Shown: one piece after another, positions 1 to 8,572 of the stretch | How the letters are laid out: every line of letters starts with the position of its first letter | Position numbering within the stretch: the stretch's first letter is position 1 | Source of the DNA: an uncultured Acetatifactor sp. | Lineage (GTDB): Bacteria > Bacillota > Clostridia > Lachnospirales > Lachnospiraceae | Assembly: GCA_910578815.1 (NCBI GenBank) | Contig: CAJTSE010000005.1 | Coordinates: forward strand, 124,001 to 188,000 | DNA length: 64,000 nucleotides | Reading direction: 5' to 3' | Notes under the pieces: generated by a model | Told to the model about the DNA's origin: nothing | What the model saw: the letters and a program-made list of their open reading frames with translations, nothing else | Database searches by the model: none | Position numbers and translations under genes: made by a program

Positions 1-363
1 GTGCAATATCAAGTGATTGTCAATTATTTTAAAATGTTTTTCGTGCCGCATTTAAACGTCACAAAAAAGTAAGAAACGTTGGAATTACGTGGTCTTTGAT
101 AACATTACCCGCAGAATATAGTGCAAGTTGATAAAAATCGGTGGCGCTTAAGTCAATTTGATCCAAAGTTCTAAAACTGCAGTTGCCCTAGTTGTAGAAG
201 GCAAGACATTTCCTTATTTCCATTTTACTGAAAATTGTTCAAGACCGTTTCCATTCTGTCCCTGCAAAAAAAGAAAACGCCGTATCGGTAATATAGAATG
301 TTTGCGGTGCCGCATTTAAATATCCCACGGGATGACGGAGTTTGGTTATTCATAGACGAGTAG
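1..363. other. Intergenic stretch with a 23-bp imperfect direct repeat
   Basis: No convincing gene was found in this AT-rich stretch. Positions 34-56 and 298-320 are direct repeats of 23 bases that differ only at three adjacent positions. Both begin with ATGTTT and end with GTGCCGCATTTAAA, and both can be read in frame from the ATG as very short peptides (M-F-x-V-P-H-L-N, then 4 or 13 more residues before a stop). The second copy contains the small palindrome GCGGTGCCGC. These may be remnants of a duplicated gene end or a decayed element; the cause is not clear. Confidence 0.4.
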
Positions 364-392
364 TTGTAGAATATCGCGATATATGATAAAAT
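364..392 (+). promoter_or_regulatory. SigA-type promoter for the two-component operon
   Basis: TTGTAG at 364-369, a 17-bp spacer and TAAAAT at 387-392. A hairpin (GCCGG at 404-408, CCGGC at 417-421) lies near the expected 5' end of the transcript. This leaves an unusually long leader of about 260 nt before the response regulator. Confidence 0.6.
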
Positions 393-455
393 CTAAGAAG
401 ACGGCCGGGGATCAATCCGGCTGACGGAGATTTGTGCGGCGAATCGGGAGAGATT

Positions 456-620
456 ATGATTACAGAGAAGCACGGTGTGCTTAAGCCGGATACGGAGCAT
501 AGCTCTTCCATAAAAGACGGATACAAATCCGATACAAGTTTGATGTATTATACATCCGTTGCGGATGGCGGGCGGTTTCCTGCATATGAATTATTTGAAG
601 GCATTGACGGTGCGGCTTAG
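456..620 (+). CDS. Possible small leader ORF, 54 aa, unknown
   Basis: An ATG at 456 follows GGGAGAG with short spacing and opens a 54-codon frame ending 39 bases before the response regulator. The peptide is polar (many D, E, K, S) with no signal peptide, membrane segment or motif I recognise. It lies within the long leader of the two-component operon, so it could be a leader peptide or simply an open stretch of untranslated RNA. There is no independent evidence that it is translated. Confidence 0.2.
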   Translation: MITEKHGVLKPDTEHSSSIKDGYKSDTSLMYYTSVADGGRFPAYELFEGIDGAA

Positions 621-659
621 GACGGATGAGACAAAAGAAGTACAAAGGGGTGTATATAC

Positions 660-1325
660 ATGATAAGAATTTTGATTGCGGAGGATGAAGAGCCGATTGC
701 ACGGCTGATCAGGATGAACCTGTGCAGAGCCGGCTATGAGTGCGTCTGGGCGCCGGACGGAGAAAAAGCCGCGGACTTGATGGACAGCGGACATTTTGAT
801 CTGGTACTGTTGGACATTATGCTTCCGGGAATTAACGGATATGAACTGATGGATTACGCCAGAACGCTTGAATTGCCGGTGATTTTTCTGACTGCGCTGG
901 GAAGTACAGATAATAAGGTAAAGGGGCTGAAAATGGGGGCGGACGATTACCTGACAAAACCTTTTGAAATTGTGGAGCTGCTTGCCAGAGTGGAGGCTGT
1001 GCTTCGTCGGTATCATAAGGAAGAGACGCAGCTTCAGGTTCATGATGTGATCATTGACACTGCGTCCAGGTCGGTTACGCAAAACGGGATGGAGATTCCG
1101 CTTACCATGAAGGAATTTGACCTGTTGCTTCTGCTTGCCCGAAATCAGAATATCGCCCTTTATCGGGAGACCATGTATGAGTCTGTCTGGGGCGGAGATT
1201 ACATGGGACAAAGCAGGACGGTGGATCTGCATATCCAGCGGCTGAAAAAGAAGCTGGGCTGGGATAAGGAGATTGTAGCAGTTTACAAGGTGGGATACCG
1301 GCTGGAAGGTGTGAAGGATGAATAG
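660..1325 (+). CDS. OmpR/PhoB-family response regulator
   Basis: 221 residues, normal for the family. The N-terminal receiver domain (about 1-115) shows the acidic pocket E8-D9, the phosphoacceptor D52 in LLDIMLPG, the conserved Thr in IFLTALG and the Lys in LTKPF. The C-terminal half (about 125-218) is a winged-helix DNA-binding domain with the typical ending TVDLHIQRLKKKLG...VYKVGYRLE. The next gene is its sensor kinase, starting about 40 bases downstream, so phosphotransfer from that kinase and transcriptional control of unknown targets is inferred. The ribosome site is AAAGGGG about 10 bases before the ATG. The signal sensed cannot be told from sequence. Confidence 0.95.
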   Translation: MIRILIAEDEEPIARLIRMNLCRAGYECVWAPDGEKAADLMDSGHFDLVLLDIMLPGINGYELMDYARTLELPVIFLTALGSTDNKVKGLKMGADDYLTKPFEIVELLARVEAVLRRYHKEETQLQVHDVIIDTASRSVTQNGMEIPLTMKEFDLLLLLARNQNIALYRETMYESVWGGDYMGQSRTVDLHIQRLKKKLGWDKEIVAVYKVGYRLEGVKDE

Positions 1326-1366
1326 ATTATATTCGCTTTACATTCATACCGATTTGGAGATGGATT

Positions 1367-2899
1367 TTGAAATTTGCAGATAAATTATTTTTGACCACAA
1401 CCGCATTACTGACATTAATCTTTACCCTTTTTGGCATCTGGATGCTGTCCTCGGATTTTTCCGCTCTGCTGGACAGGGAGATAGAACGGGGAATCGGTGA
1501 GAGCAGAATGTTCCGCGTGCTGTTCGAGATGGGATACCGTTCCACTGCAGAGTACGGAGAGGATTATGCCGTAGGTCGTACTTTAGACAGCATATTAAAT
1601 AATGTGGAACGTGATGGTAGTCATTGCTTTGTTATGAACGATGATGTTTGGATATACGGAGAAGAGTATATAGCAGGAAACGGACTTCGGCAGGAAACGG
1701 AAAATTTTAGGGAGGCGCTCAGAGGAATAAGCGGCTGGTATTATAAGATCAGCCGCACGGATGAGGGCTTTTTTTTGATAAATGTAATGAAAGCGGAAAC
1801 GGAGACCCCGCTTTATCTGGGGATGAGCAGAGAACTTACGGAGATCTACGGGATCAGGCAGGGAATGGTCATTCAATACCGCATCGTATTAGGCGCATTT
1901 TTGGCAATGGGGGGGGTGTGTATCTATTTATTGTCCAGATATATTACAAGGCCTATCCGAAGCCTGGGGCGGACTGCCAGGCGGATTGCAGACGGAAATT
2001 TCGAGCTTCGCAGTGGTAACCGGAGCAATGATGAAATCGGGCAGCTGGCCAGGGATTTTAACCGTATGGCGGATAAGCTGGTAGAACAAATGGAAGCCAA
2101 GATATTAGAAGCGAAACAGAAAGAAGATTTTACAGCAGCTTTTGCTCATGAGCTGAAAACGCCTCTGACTTCTATTATCGGGTATGCGGATATGCTTAAT
2201 ACCATGAAGCTGAGCCCGGAAGAGCAGGCCGAAAGTACCTACTATATTTACAGTCAGGGAAGAAGGCTGGAGAGTCTTTCGCATAAGCTTCTTGACCTGG
2301 TGAGCATGGATAAGAATCCGATTCCGTTTAAGCCGGTTCAGACCAGGCGGCTGGAAGAAAACATACGGGCTACCGTACGTCCCATTTGGAAATGTCGAGG
2401 GATCAATGGCAAGGTGGAGATGGACAAGGGAGTTATTCGAGGTGACGAAGAGCTACTGCTTTCTCTTTTCTATAATCTGTTGGATAACGCGGCTAAGGCT
2501 ATGGACAAGGGTGAAAAGGGGTTTATCCTGTTAAAGGGTACGGCGCTGCCGGGAGCTTATGAAGTGAAAGTAGTGGATAACGGAAGAGGTATTCCACGGG
2601 ATGAAATCGGACGTATCACGGAAGCTTTTTACATGGTGGACAAATCCCGCTCAAGGAAAGAAGGCGGAGCAGGTATTGGTATGGCACTTTGCCATAAGAT
2701 CATTTATCTTCATGGGGGAACCTTGAAGATAGACAGTCGGCTGGGAGAGGGAACGGTGATGAAGGTATTATTCCCAACAGAAATGCCTGTGGGCGAAGAC
2801 AATAGGCCGGTTAGAAAAAGGGCGGCAGGCGGAAACAGTGTGGGACAAAGGCGGAATAATTATGGAACCAAAAAGAGGCAGAAAGAAAAGAGAGTATAA
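1367..2899 (+). CDS. Membrane sensor histidine kinase
   Basis: 510 residues. Order: N-terminal transmembrane helix (about 8-30), an extracytoplasmic sensor loop of about 140 residues, a second helix (about 170-192), a HAMP domain (about 193-245), a dimerisation/phosphoacceptor domain with His near residue 261 in FAHELKTPL, and an ATPase domain with the N box (LYNLLDNAAKAM), G1 (VVDNGRGIP) and G2 (GGAGIGMALC). The start is TTG at 1367, preceded by GGAG at the right distance; an ATG overlapping the regulator's stop is in another frame and closes quickly. The C-terminal tail is basic (KRAAGG..., KKRQKEK) and overlaps the next gene by 38 bases. Confidence 0.93.
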   Translation: MKFADKLFLTTTALLTLIFTLFGIWMLSSDFSALLDREIERGIGESRMFRVLFEMGYRSTAEYGEDYAVGRTLDSILNNVERDGSHCFVMNDDVWIYGEEYIAGNGLRQETENFREALRGISGWYYKISRTDEGFFLINVMKAETETPLYLGMSRELTEIYGIRQGMVIQYRIVLGAFLAMGGVCIYLLSRYITRPIRSLGRTARRIADGNFELRSGNRSNDEIGQLARDFNRMADKLVEQMEAKILEAKQKEDFTAAFAHELKTPLTSIIGYADMLNTMKLSPEEQAESTYYIYSQGRRLESLSHKLLDLVSMDKNPIPFKPVQTRRLEENIRATVRPIWKCRGINGKVEMDKGVIRGDEELLLSLFYNLLDNAAKAMDKGEKGFILLKGTALPGAYEVKVVDNGRGIPRDEIGRITEAFYMVDKSRSRKEGGAGIGMALCHKIIYLHGGTLKIDSRLGEGTVMKVLFPTEMPVGEDNRPVRKRAAGGNSVGQRRNNYGTKKRQKEKRV

Positions 2900-3962
2900 G
2901 AAAAACATTGCTTTAGGGTACAGTTTAGGCGTATTGGGGCTGCTCCTGCTGATCAGTACTGCATTTCTTGGGCCAGGGTTTGTGTTTGACATGCAGGATA
3001 AGATAAGATGCCGGGAGATTGTGACGAAAAGTCCTGAAGAAGTGGATATTACTTCCTTTAATACCGGTTACGAAACCAGCCTGTATAAGCGGATGGCTCG
3101 TTTTGCAGAGGGGCTGGCAGGGGGAGAAGAGTATTATGTATCCGTGCAAAATATGGAAATAACCACGGAAATCAGGGATTGGCTGGGAAACTACTGGTAT
3201 GATTCGGTGGGGTTTTCAATGCTGATCTGGAGTCTGGAGATCCTGCCAGAGGAAGTGTTTTCCTATGAATTGATAGATTGGAAGCGGTGTGTAATATATG
3301 GGGATGATTTTGCGGGAGGAGTAAATTTTATATTATGGTATATGGAGCTGGGACAAGAGGGGAAAACAGTGGTCAAACTGCTTTTAGACGGTGAGACTGG
3401 CGATATTTATGGTGTGAAGACAGACTTCAGCCGTTTTTCACTGGGAGAAGGCTCGACAATGTATACCAGACTGTCGGATGCTTATGGAGTAAATGAGGCC
3501 AGAACCGAGGGCGGACTTATGTGGGAGTGGTGTATATTGTTTAGTGAGTATTTCGGGGGTATAACAGAGTTGGATGGAATACTGAAATACCTGGGAGAAA
3601 TGGGATATGAGTCTCTGTTTTATAATTACTACGAGGACGATATTCATATCAATAGCGGGGGCGAGGTACAGATAGTGGAACAATGGGAGGCAGAGGCCGA
3701 GGAAGTTCTGTTATACCGTACGGACACTATGGAATATGATCTGGATGCGATGAAATCTATGCTGCAGATGCTGCACTGGGAGGTAGATTCGGAGGATGGA
3801 AACATGAGCTTTTATTTCCCATATGGAGAAAATCAGATAGAGCTCTGCTTTCGGCTGAACGGAAAGATCCGATTCCCTAACAAGTGGGGAACCAGATATA
3901 TGGATGTGATTTTCGGGTTTCCGGAGATTTATGAAAGAGTTCCGGAATTTATGGAGAACTGA
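2862..3962 (+). CDS. Membrane-anchored protein of unknown function, third gene of the two-component operon
   Basis: 366 residues. I do not recognise a family. A very basic N-terminus (KRGRKKREYKK) precedes one transmembrane helix (about 18-38); the remaining roughly 320 residues would lie outside the cell and are acidic and rich in aromatic residues (many Y, W, F). No cysteine-based lipobox or catalytic motif is evident. The start at 2862 is chosen because AAAGGCGGA precedes it; a GTG 24 bases upstream lacks a good ribosome site. It overlaps the kinase gene, so the two are co-translated or at least co-transcribed. Accessory or signal-modulating proteins are often encoded with such kinases, but that role is inference here. 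Confidence 0.8.
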   Translation: MEPKRGRKKREYKKNIALGYSLGVLGLLLLISTAFLGPGFVFDMQDKIRCREIVTKSPEEVDITSFNTGYETSLYKRMARFAEGLAGGEEYYVSVQNMEITTEIRDWLGNYWYDSVGFSMLIWSLEILPEEVFSYELIDWKRCVIYGDDFAGGVNFILWYMELGQEGKTVVKLLLDGETGDIYGVKTDFSRFSLGEGSTMYTRLSDAYGVNEARTEGGLMWEWCILFSEYFGGITELDGILKYLGEMGYESLFYNYYEDDIHINSGGEVQIVEQWEAEAEEVLLYRTDTMEYDLDAMKSMLQMLHWEVDSEDGNMSFYFPYGENQIELCFRLNGKIRFPNKWGTRYMDVIFGFPEIYERVPEFMEN

Positions 3963-4028
3963 AATTTTTACCGGAATTCTGTCAGTTTAGTGATTTTGGC
4001 GGTTGAAATGATACATAGGCATAGTTTT

Positions 4029-4072
4029 ACCCCTGTACGGATATATTTTAAAAAAAGGTACAGGGGTTTTTT
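4029..4072 (+). terminator. Intrinsic terminator directly abutting the next start codon
   Basis: ACCCCTGTAC (4029-4038) pairs perfectly with GTACAGGGGT (4058-4067), followed by six T residues (4067-4072). The ATG of the symporter gene comes at 4073. The right arm contains AGGGG, the only plausible ribosome site for that gene, so the same hairpin that ends the upstream operon would hide the site in any read-through transcript. Confidence 0.85.
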
Positions 4073-5527
4073 ATGTCTGAATGGATAGAACGGGTGGATG
4101 AGCTGGTCTGGGGACCCTGGATGCTGATATTGCTGCTGGGGACGGGGATCTACCTGATGTTTCGGCTGAAGTTTCTGCCCATACATAATCTACGGTATGC
4201 GCTGCGCTGCGCTTTGGGGCGTGAAAAAAAAGGAAAGGAGCAGGATGCCGGAAGAGGCAGTTCGCCTGAGGGTAAGGTTTCGCCATTTTCTTCTTTGACA
4301 ACGGAGCTGGCGGCCACTATCGGAACAGGGAATATTATCGGTGTGGCAACGGCGATGGCTCTGGGGGGACCGGGGGCACTGTTTTGGATGGTGGCAGCCA
4401 GCATTGTGGGGCTGGCCACCAAGCTGGTGGAAAGTACCTTGTCCGTAAAGTACAGGTCGAGAAATGAAAAGGGGCAGACTGCTGGCGGTCCTATGTATGT
4501 GATGGAGCGGGCCTTCCCCCATAGGAGGACAGGACACATGCTGGCGGTCTGCTTTGCTGTTTTTGCCGTATTTGCCTCTTTTGGCATGGGAAATATGACA
4601 CAGTCCAATTCTATTGCGGATGCGCTGGCGGTGACGTTTTCGGTTCCCAGGGCAAAGACAGGGCTGGTAGTGACGGTGCTTACGGTGCTGGTGGTGTTGG
4701 GGGGAATCGGTGTGATCGGAAAGGTGACGCAGGTTGTGGTGCCTTTTATGGGAGTTCTATATATGGCAGGGACCATAGTAGTAATATTGTTTCATTGGAG
4801 AAATCTGCCTATGGCCCTGGGGGGGATTATGACGGCTGCCTTTTGCCCGGAGGCGGTTTCGGGAGGACTGTTCGGTCATGTAACGGCAACGGCATTCCAA
4901 TCCCTGAGATGGGGTGTTTCCAGGGGAATCTTTTCCAATGAGGCCGGCCTGGGCGCAGCAGGTATTTCAGCGGCGGCAGCGGATACGGATGATTACATAA
5001 AGCAGGGATATATCAGCATGACAGGGGTGTTTCTAGACACGGTAGTTATTTGTACTGCCACCGGCCTGGCTTTGGCCGCATCTGGAGTGCTGGGGGAGGC
5101 GGAGAGTGCTTCCTTAAGCGGGGCAGAGCTGACACTTGCGGCTTTTCGTACCGTGCTGGGAGACTTTGGTGAGAAGTTTATGGGGGTCTGCATTGTACTT
5201 TTTGCCTTTGCAACCATCGTGGGCTGGGCTTATCAGGGAGAAAGGGCTTTTGAATTTCTCATGAAGGGACGGACCAGATACAATTTGTTGTATCGTTTTA
5301 TTTATGGCTTGATGGCCTTTGTGGGATGTATGTGTCCGCTGCAGATGGTGTGGGACATTTCGGACATCTGCAACGGACTGATGGCAGTGCCGAACTTAAT
5401 CTGTGTGCTGGCTTTATCGGGAGGAATCTGCAGGGAAATCCGGGCAGCCGACGGTAACGGTTCAGCGGCCTGTCTGCACTGTCGAAGAAGGAGAACAGGA
5501 TTGACACTGCGGAAAAATAATTTGTGA
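4073..5527 (+). CDS. Sodium:alanine/glycine symporter (AGCS family)
   Basis: 484 residues, a usual AGCS length, with about 10-11 hydrophobic segments. Family hallmarks are visible: the N-terminal WGPWMLILLLGTGIYL, the TELAATIGTGNIIGVATA signature, the GGPMYVMERA loop, GNMTQSNSIADAL, and the FSNEAGLGAAGISAAAA segment. It imports alanine or glycine with Na+ across the cytoplasmic membrane. The last 25 or so residues are arginine-rich and less typical, possibly a diverged tail. It starts right at the end of the preceding terminator and its ribosome site is inside that hairpin. Peptidase T follows, consistent with amino acid and peptide use. Confidence 0.92.
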   Translation: MSEWIERVDELVWGPWMLILLLGTGIYLMFRLKFLPIHNLRYALRCALGREKKGKEQDAGRGSSPEGKVSPFSSLTTELAATIGTGNIIGVATAMALGGPGALFWMVAASIVGLATKLVESTLSVKYRSRNEKGQTAGGPMYVMERAFPHRRTGHMLAVCFAVFAVFASFGMGNMTQSNSIADALAVTFSVPRAKTGLVVTVLTVLVVLGGIGVIGKVTQVVVPFMGVLYMAGTIVVILFHWRNLPMALGGIMTAAFCPEAVSGGLFGHVTATAFQSLRWGVSRGIFSNEAGLGAAGISAAAADTDDYIKQGYISMTGVFLDTVVICTATGLALAASGVLGEAESASLSGAELTLAAFRTVLGDFGEKFMGVCIVLFAFATIVGWAYQGERAFEFLMKGRTRYNLLYRFIYGLMAFVGCMCPLQMVWDISDICNGLMAVPNLICVLALSGGICREIRAADGNGSAACLHCRRRRTGLTLRKNNL

Positions 5528-5550
5528 TAGACTCATGGGTATGATATAAT
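5522..5550 (+). promoter_or_regulatory. SigA promoter of pepT
   Basis: TTGTGA (5522-5527), 17-bp spacer, consensus TATAAT (5545-5550). The -35 element overlaps the stop codon of the symporter gene, so pepT has its own promoter. Transcription would start near 5557, at the first base pair of the leader structure. Confidence 0.8.
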
Positions 5551-5559
5551 AGCCGCAAA

Positions 5560-5654
5560 GGGCAGAGCCAAGTGGGCGAAGAAGCAGATGTTTCTTTGAC
5601 CATTTGACGAGCGAAGCGCCCCCGGAAAGCCGCAGGCATTTCGGGGTTCTGCCC
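5560..5654 (+). ncRNA. Structured 5' leader of pepT (candidate three-way junction)
   Basis: Nested complementarity is visible by eye. An outer stem joins GGGCAGA (5560-5566) with TCTGCCC (5648-5654). Inside are a stem joining GGGCG (5574-5578) with CGCCC (5617-5621) that encloses a 7-bp hairpin (5579-5585 with 5590-5596, loop AGAT), and a second hairpin (5622-5631 with 5635-5644, loop GCA, one A-A mismatch). The outer stem closes four bases before the AAAGGAG region of pepT. It matches no riboswitch class I know; the function is unknown. Confidence 0.55.
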
Positions 5655-5675
5655 GTATGAAAGGAGCTTATACTA

Positions 5676-6920
5676 ATGTCAAGTACAATAGATAAATTTC
5701 TTCGTTATGTAAAAATTGATACTCAGTCCGATGAGGCGTCCTTAACTGCTCCCAGTACGGTAAAGCAGCACGAGCTGGCAAAAGTGCTGGTTTCGGAGCT
5801 GGAGGCCATGGGCGCTTCCGAAATCACATACGATCAGAAGCATTGCTATGTATATGCTTCTGTTCCGGCCTCGAAAGGCTGCGAGAGTGCGCCTGTACTT
5901 GGTTTTATCGCTCATATGGATACCTCTCCGGCTGTAAGCGGTGCCAATGTGAATCCGCGCATTGTGGAAAACTACGATGGGAAGGATATTGTTCTGAACA
6001 GGGAAGAAAATATTATTTTCCGGGCGGAGGATTATACCGAGGTACAAAGGCTTCGGGGTAAGGACTTGATTGTCACGGACGGAACTACCCTTTTAGGGGC
6101 GGATGATAAGGCCGGTGTAGCGGAGATTATGGCCGCTGCCGAGTATCTGCTTTCTCATTCCGATGTGAAGCACGGAAAGATTCGACTGGGCTTTACGCCG
6201 GATGAAGAGATCGGAGCCGGTGCGGATCATTTTGATGTCAAACTGTTTGGCGCGGATTTTGCTTATACCGTTGACGGAGGGGAGTTGGGCGAGCTGGAGG
6301 ACGAAACCTTTAACGCGGCCTCCGGCAGGCTGATTGTTCACGGCCGCAGCGTTCATCCCGGCAGTGCAAAAGGCAGGATGGTGAACTCTATCTTAATTGC
6401 CCAGGAATATCAAAGTCTTTTGCCTGAATTTCAGAAGCCCATGTATACTGCAGGATATGAAGGATTCTTCCATTTGGACAGTATTTCCGGAAACGTGGAG
6501 GAAACGACGGCGGACTATATTATCAGGGATCATGATAAATCTCTGTTTGAGCAGAAGAAGGAGTTGTTTCTTGCCTGTGCCGATTTTCTGAACAGGAAAT
6601 ACGGAGCGGGAACCGTAGAAGCAACGGTTCGGGATTCCTATTATAACATGAAGGAAATTTTGGCCCCTCATGCTCATCTTGTGGAGAATGCAAAAGCGGC
6701 GTTGAAGGAGCTGGGGGTAGAGCCTGTTGTTTCACCTATCCGGGGAGGAACGGACGGTGCAAGGCTTTCTTTTATGGGATTACCCTGCCCTAATCTTTGT
6801 ACCGGCGGCGGAAACTATCACAGCCGTTTTGAGTATGCCTGCGTTCAGTCCATGGAAAGCGTGACGGAGCTTTTGATCAAACTGGCAAAGCGGTACGGCG
6901 GAAAGGAATGGAGCTTGTAA
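5676..6920 (+). CDS. pepT: Peptidase T (tripeptidase)
   Basis: 414 residues, the standard length of the M20B zinc peptidases. It removes the N-terminal residue of tripeptides in the cytoplasm. Visible hallmarks: LRYVKIDTQSD at the N-terminus, the first metal/catalytic stretch GFIAHMDTSP, GADDKAGVAEIMAA (metal-bridging Asp), FTPDEEIGAGAD (catalytic Glu pair), HPGSAKGRMVN, PIRGGTDGARLSFMGLPCPN, and the final metal-binding CTGGGNYHSRFEY. The ATG follows GAAAGGAG. It is preceded by its own promoter and a structured leader. Confidence 0.97.
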   Translation: MSSTIDKFLRYVKIDTQSDEASLTAPSTVKQHELAKVLVSELEAMGASEITYDQKHCYVYASVPASKGCESAPVLGFIAHMDTSPAVSGANVNPRIVENYDGKDIVLNREENIIFRAEDYTEVQRLRGKDLIVTDGTTLLGADDKAGVAEIMAAAEYLLSHSDVKHGKIRLGFTPDEEIGAGADHFDVKLFGADFAYTVDGGELGELEDETFNAASGRLIVHGRSVHPGSAKGRMVNSILIAQEYQSLLPEFQKPMYTAGYEGFFHLDSISGNVEETTADYIIRDHDKSLFEQKKELFLACADFLNRKYGAGTVEATVRDSYYNMKEILAPHAHLVENAKAALKELGVEPVVSPIRGGTDGARLSFMGLPCPNLCTGGGNYHSRFEYACVQSMESVTELLIKLAKRYGGKEWSL

Positions 6921-6944
6921 TAAGGCTTGCAGAGGAAAAATTGG

Positions 6945-8453
6945 ATGGGTAAGGGAGAACGGCAAGAGAAAATCTACAATCAAGCTTTGCATCATACAGA
7001 AATGGATTTAGATAAAATAGACATTAACGCGGAGCCACCCATAGAAGAGCCTGTTCGTCAGTATTATTTTATAGCGAAATGCCGGGAGTGGGTGGAAGGG
7101 TTTGAACGAAAAGCGGGTCGTTGTCCGAGCTTTTTTACACAGACCTTTGGGTGTCAAATGAATGCAAGGGACTCGGAAAAACTGGAAGGAATTTTAAGGG
7201 CGGCTGGATTTAAGGCGGCTGATTCGGAAGATGCGGATTTTGTTATTTTCAATACCTGTACTGTCAGGGATAATGCCAATCAGCGGGTTTACGGCAGGCT
7301 GGGAGAGTTGAAGGGACGCAAGCGCAGGAATCCTTCCATGAGAATTGCCCTCTGCGGCTGCATGATGCAGGAGCCATCCGTGATTGAAAAAATTAGGACA
7401 AGTTATCCCTTTGTGGACCTGATCTTTGGAACACATAATATCTATAAATTTGCGGAGCTTATGTACGCTTCCCTGGAGACGGAGGGGATGCTGATTGACA
7501 TTTGGGAGGATACGGACAGGATTGTGGAAAATCTTCCCACGGAGAGGAAATATCCTTTTAAATCTGGGATTAATATTATGTTTGGCTGCAATAATTTCTG
7601 CAGCTACTGTATTGTGCCTTATGTGAGGGGAAGAGAGCGCAGCAGGGAGCCGGAGGATATTATCCGGGAGATTAAAAGGCTGACGGCAGACGGAGTGGTG
7701 GAGGTGATGCTGCTGGGACAGAATGTAAATTCCTATGGCAGAAATCTGAAACATCCCCTGACTTTTGCGGAGCTTCTTCAGGAGGTTGAAAAGATAGAGG
7801 GACTGCAGCGTATTCGTTTTATGACATCGCACCCCAAGGACCTGTCTGATGAGCTGATTCAGGTAATGAGGGATTCCAAAAAAATATGCCGGCATCTGCA
7901 CCTTCCCCTGCAGTCCGGCTCCACCAGGATATTAGAAAAGATGAACCGCCGCTATACCAGGGAACAGTATGTGGAGTTGGCCCTGAAAATCCGCAGTGAA
8001 ATTCCGGATATTGCTATTACAACGGATATTATTGTGGGTTTTCCGGGGGAGACACCGGAGGATCTGGAAGAAACGATTGATGTGGTGCGCACCGTAAAAT
8101 TTGACAATGCGTTTACCTTTATTTATTCCAAGCGGACAGGCACCCCCGCGGCGGCCATGGAGGACCAGGTATCGGAGAAACAGGTGAGGGAAGGCTTTGA
8201 CAAGCTGTTGAAGGTAGTTCAGGATACGGCCAGAGAGCAGGCGGCAAAGTATGTGGGCAGCATCGGGGAAGCTTTAATTGAAGAAGTAAATGGGGATGAT
8301 GACGGAGCGCAGTCCTGCCAGAGTCTGGTTACGGGACGGCTTTCCAACAATATGATCGTACATGTGCCGGGAGATGCGTCCCTAATCGGAAAGACGGTAC
8401 GGGTATCTCTGGATGAGTGTAAGGGTTTTTATTACATGGGAACGATCCTCTGA
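6945..8453 (+). CDS. miaB: tRNA-2-methylthio-N6-dimethylallyladenosine synthase MiaB
   Basis: About 502 residues from the ATG at 6945, chosen because AGAGGA lies 8 bases upstream (a TTG at 6927 lacks one). MiaB is a radical-SAM enzyme that methylthiolates i6A37 in tRNAs reading UNN codons. Domains: an N-terminal extension of about 65 residues, the UPF0004 domain with FTQTFGCQMNARDSE and two further cluster-binding Cys (FNTCTVRDNA, ALCGCMM), the radical-SAM motif FGCNNFCSYCIVPYVRGRE, and a C-terminal TRAM domain. It lies about 14.5 kb upstream of mutSL-miaA, genes with which it often clusters in clostridia. It follows pepT by only 24 bases. Confidence 0.96.
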   Translation: MGKGERQEKIYNQALHHTEMDLDKIDINAEPPIEEPVRQYYFIAKCREWVEGFERKAGRCPSFFTQTFGCQMNARDSEKLEGILRAAGFKAADSEDADFVIFNTCTVRDNANQRVYGRLGELKGRKRRNPSMRIALCGCMMQEPSVIEKIRTSYPFVDLIFGTHNIYKFAELMYASLETEGMLIDIWEDTDRIVENLPTERKYPFKSGINIMFGCNNFCSYCIVPYVRGRERSREPEDIIREIKRLTADGVVEVMLLGQNVNSYGRNLKHPLTFAELLQEVEKIEGLQRIRFMTSHPKDLSDELIQVMRDSKKICRHLHLPLQSGSTRILEKMNRRYTREQYVELALKIRSEIPDIAITTDIIVGFPGETPEDLEETIDVVRTVKFDNAFTFIYSKRTGTPAAAMEDQVSEKQVREGFDKLLKVVQDTAREQAAKYVGSIGEALIEEVNGDDDGAQSCQSLVTGRLSNNMIVHVPGDASLIGKTVRVSLDECKGFYYMGTIL

Positions 8454-8572
8454 TCTGATGGGTGGTCCACTGCTTTATGTATGGCCGGGCAGAAACGAAG
8501 AGACACAGGCATATATAATCATGTATGCTTTATAATTTGAGGAAAGATAAGGGAAACGGAGGAAAATAAAGA

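Noticed and set aside
591..1232. 213-codon open frame antisense to the response regulator
   Set aside because: It lies opposite a canonical receiver/winged-helix gene and its product shows no recognisable features.
8509..8536. Promoter before the sugar symporter
   Set aside because: TATAAT at 8531-8536 is good but no acceptable -35 lies 16-18 bases upstream, so it was not listed as a feature.
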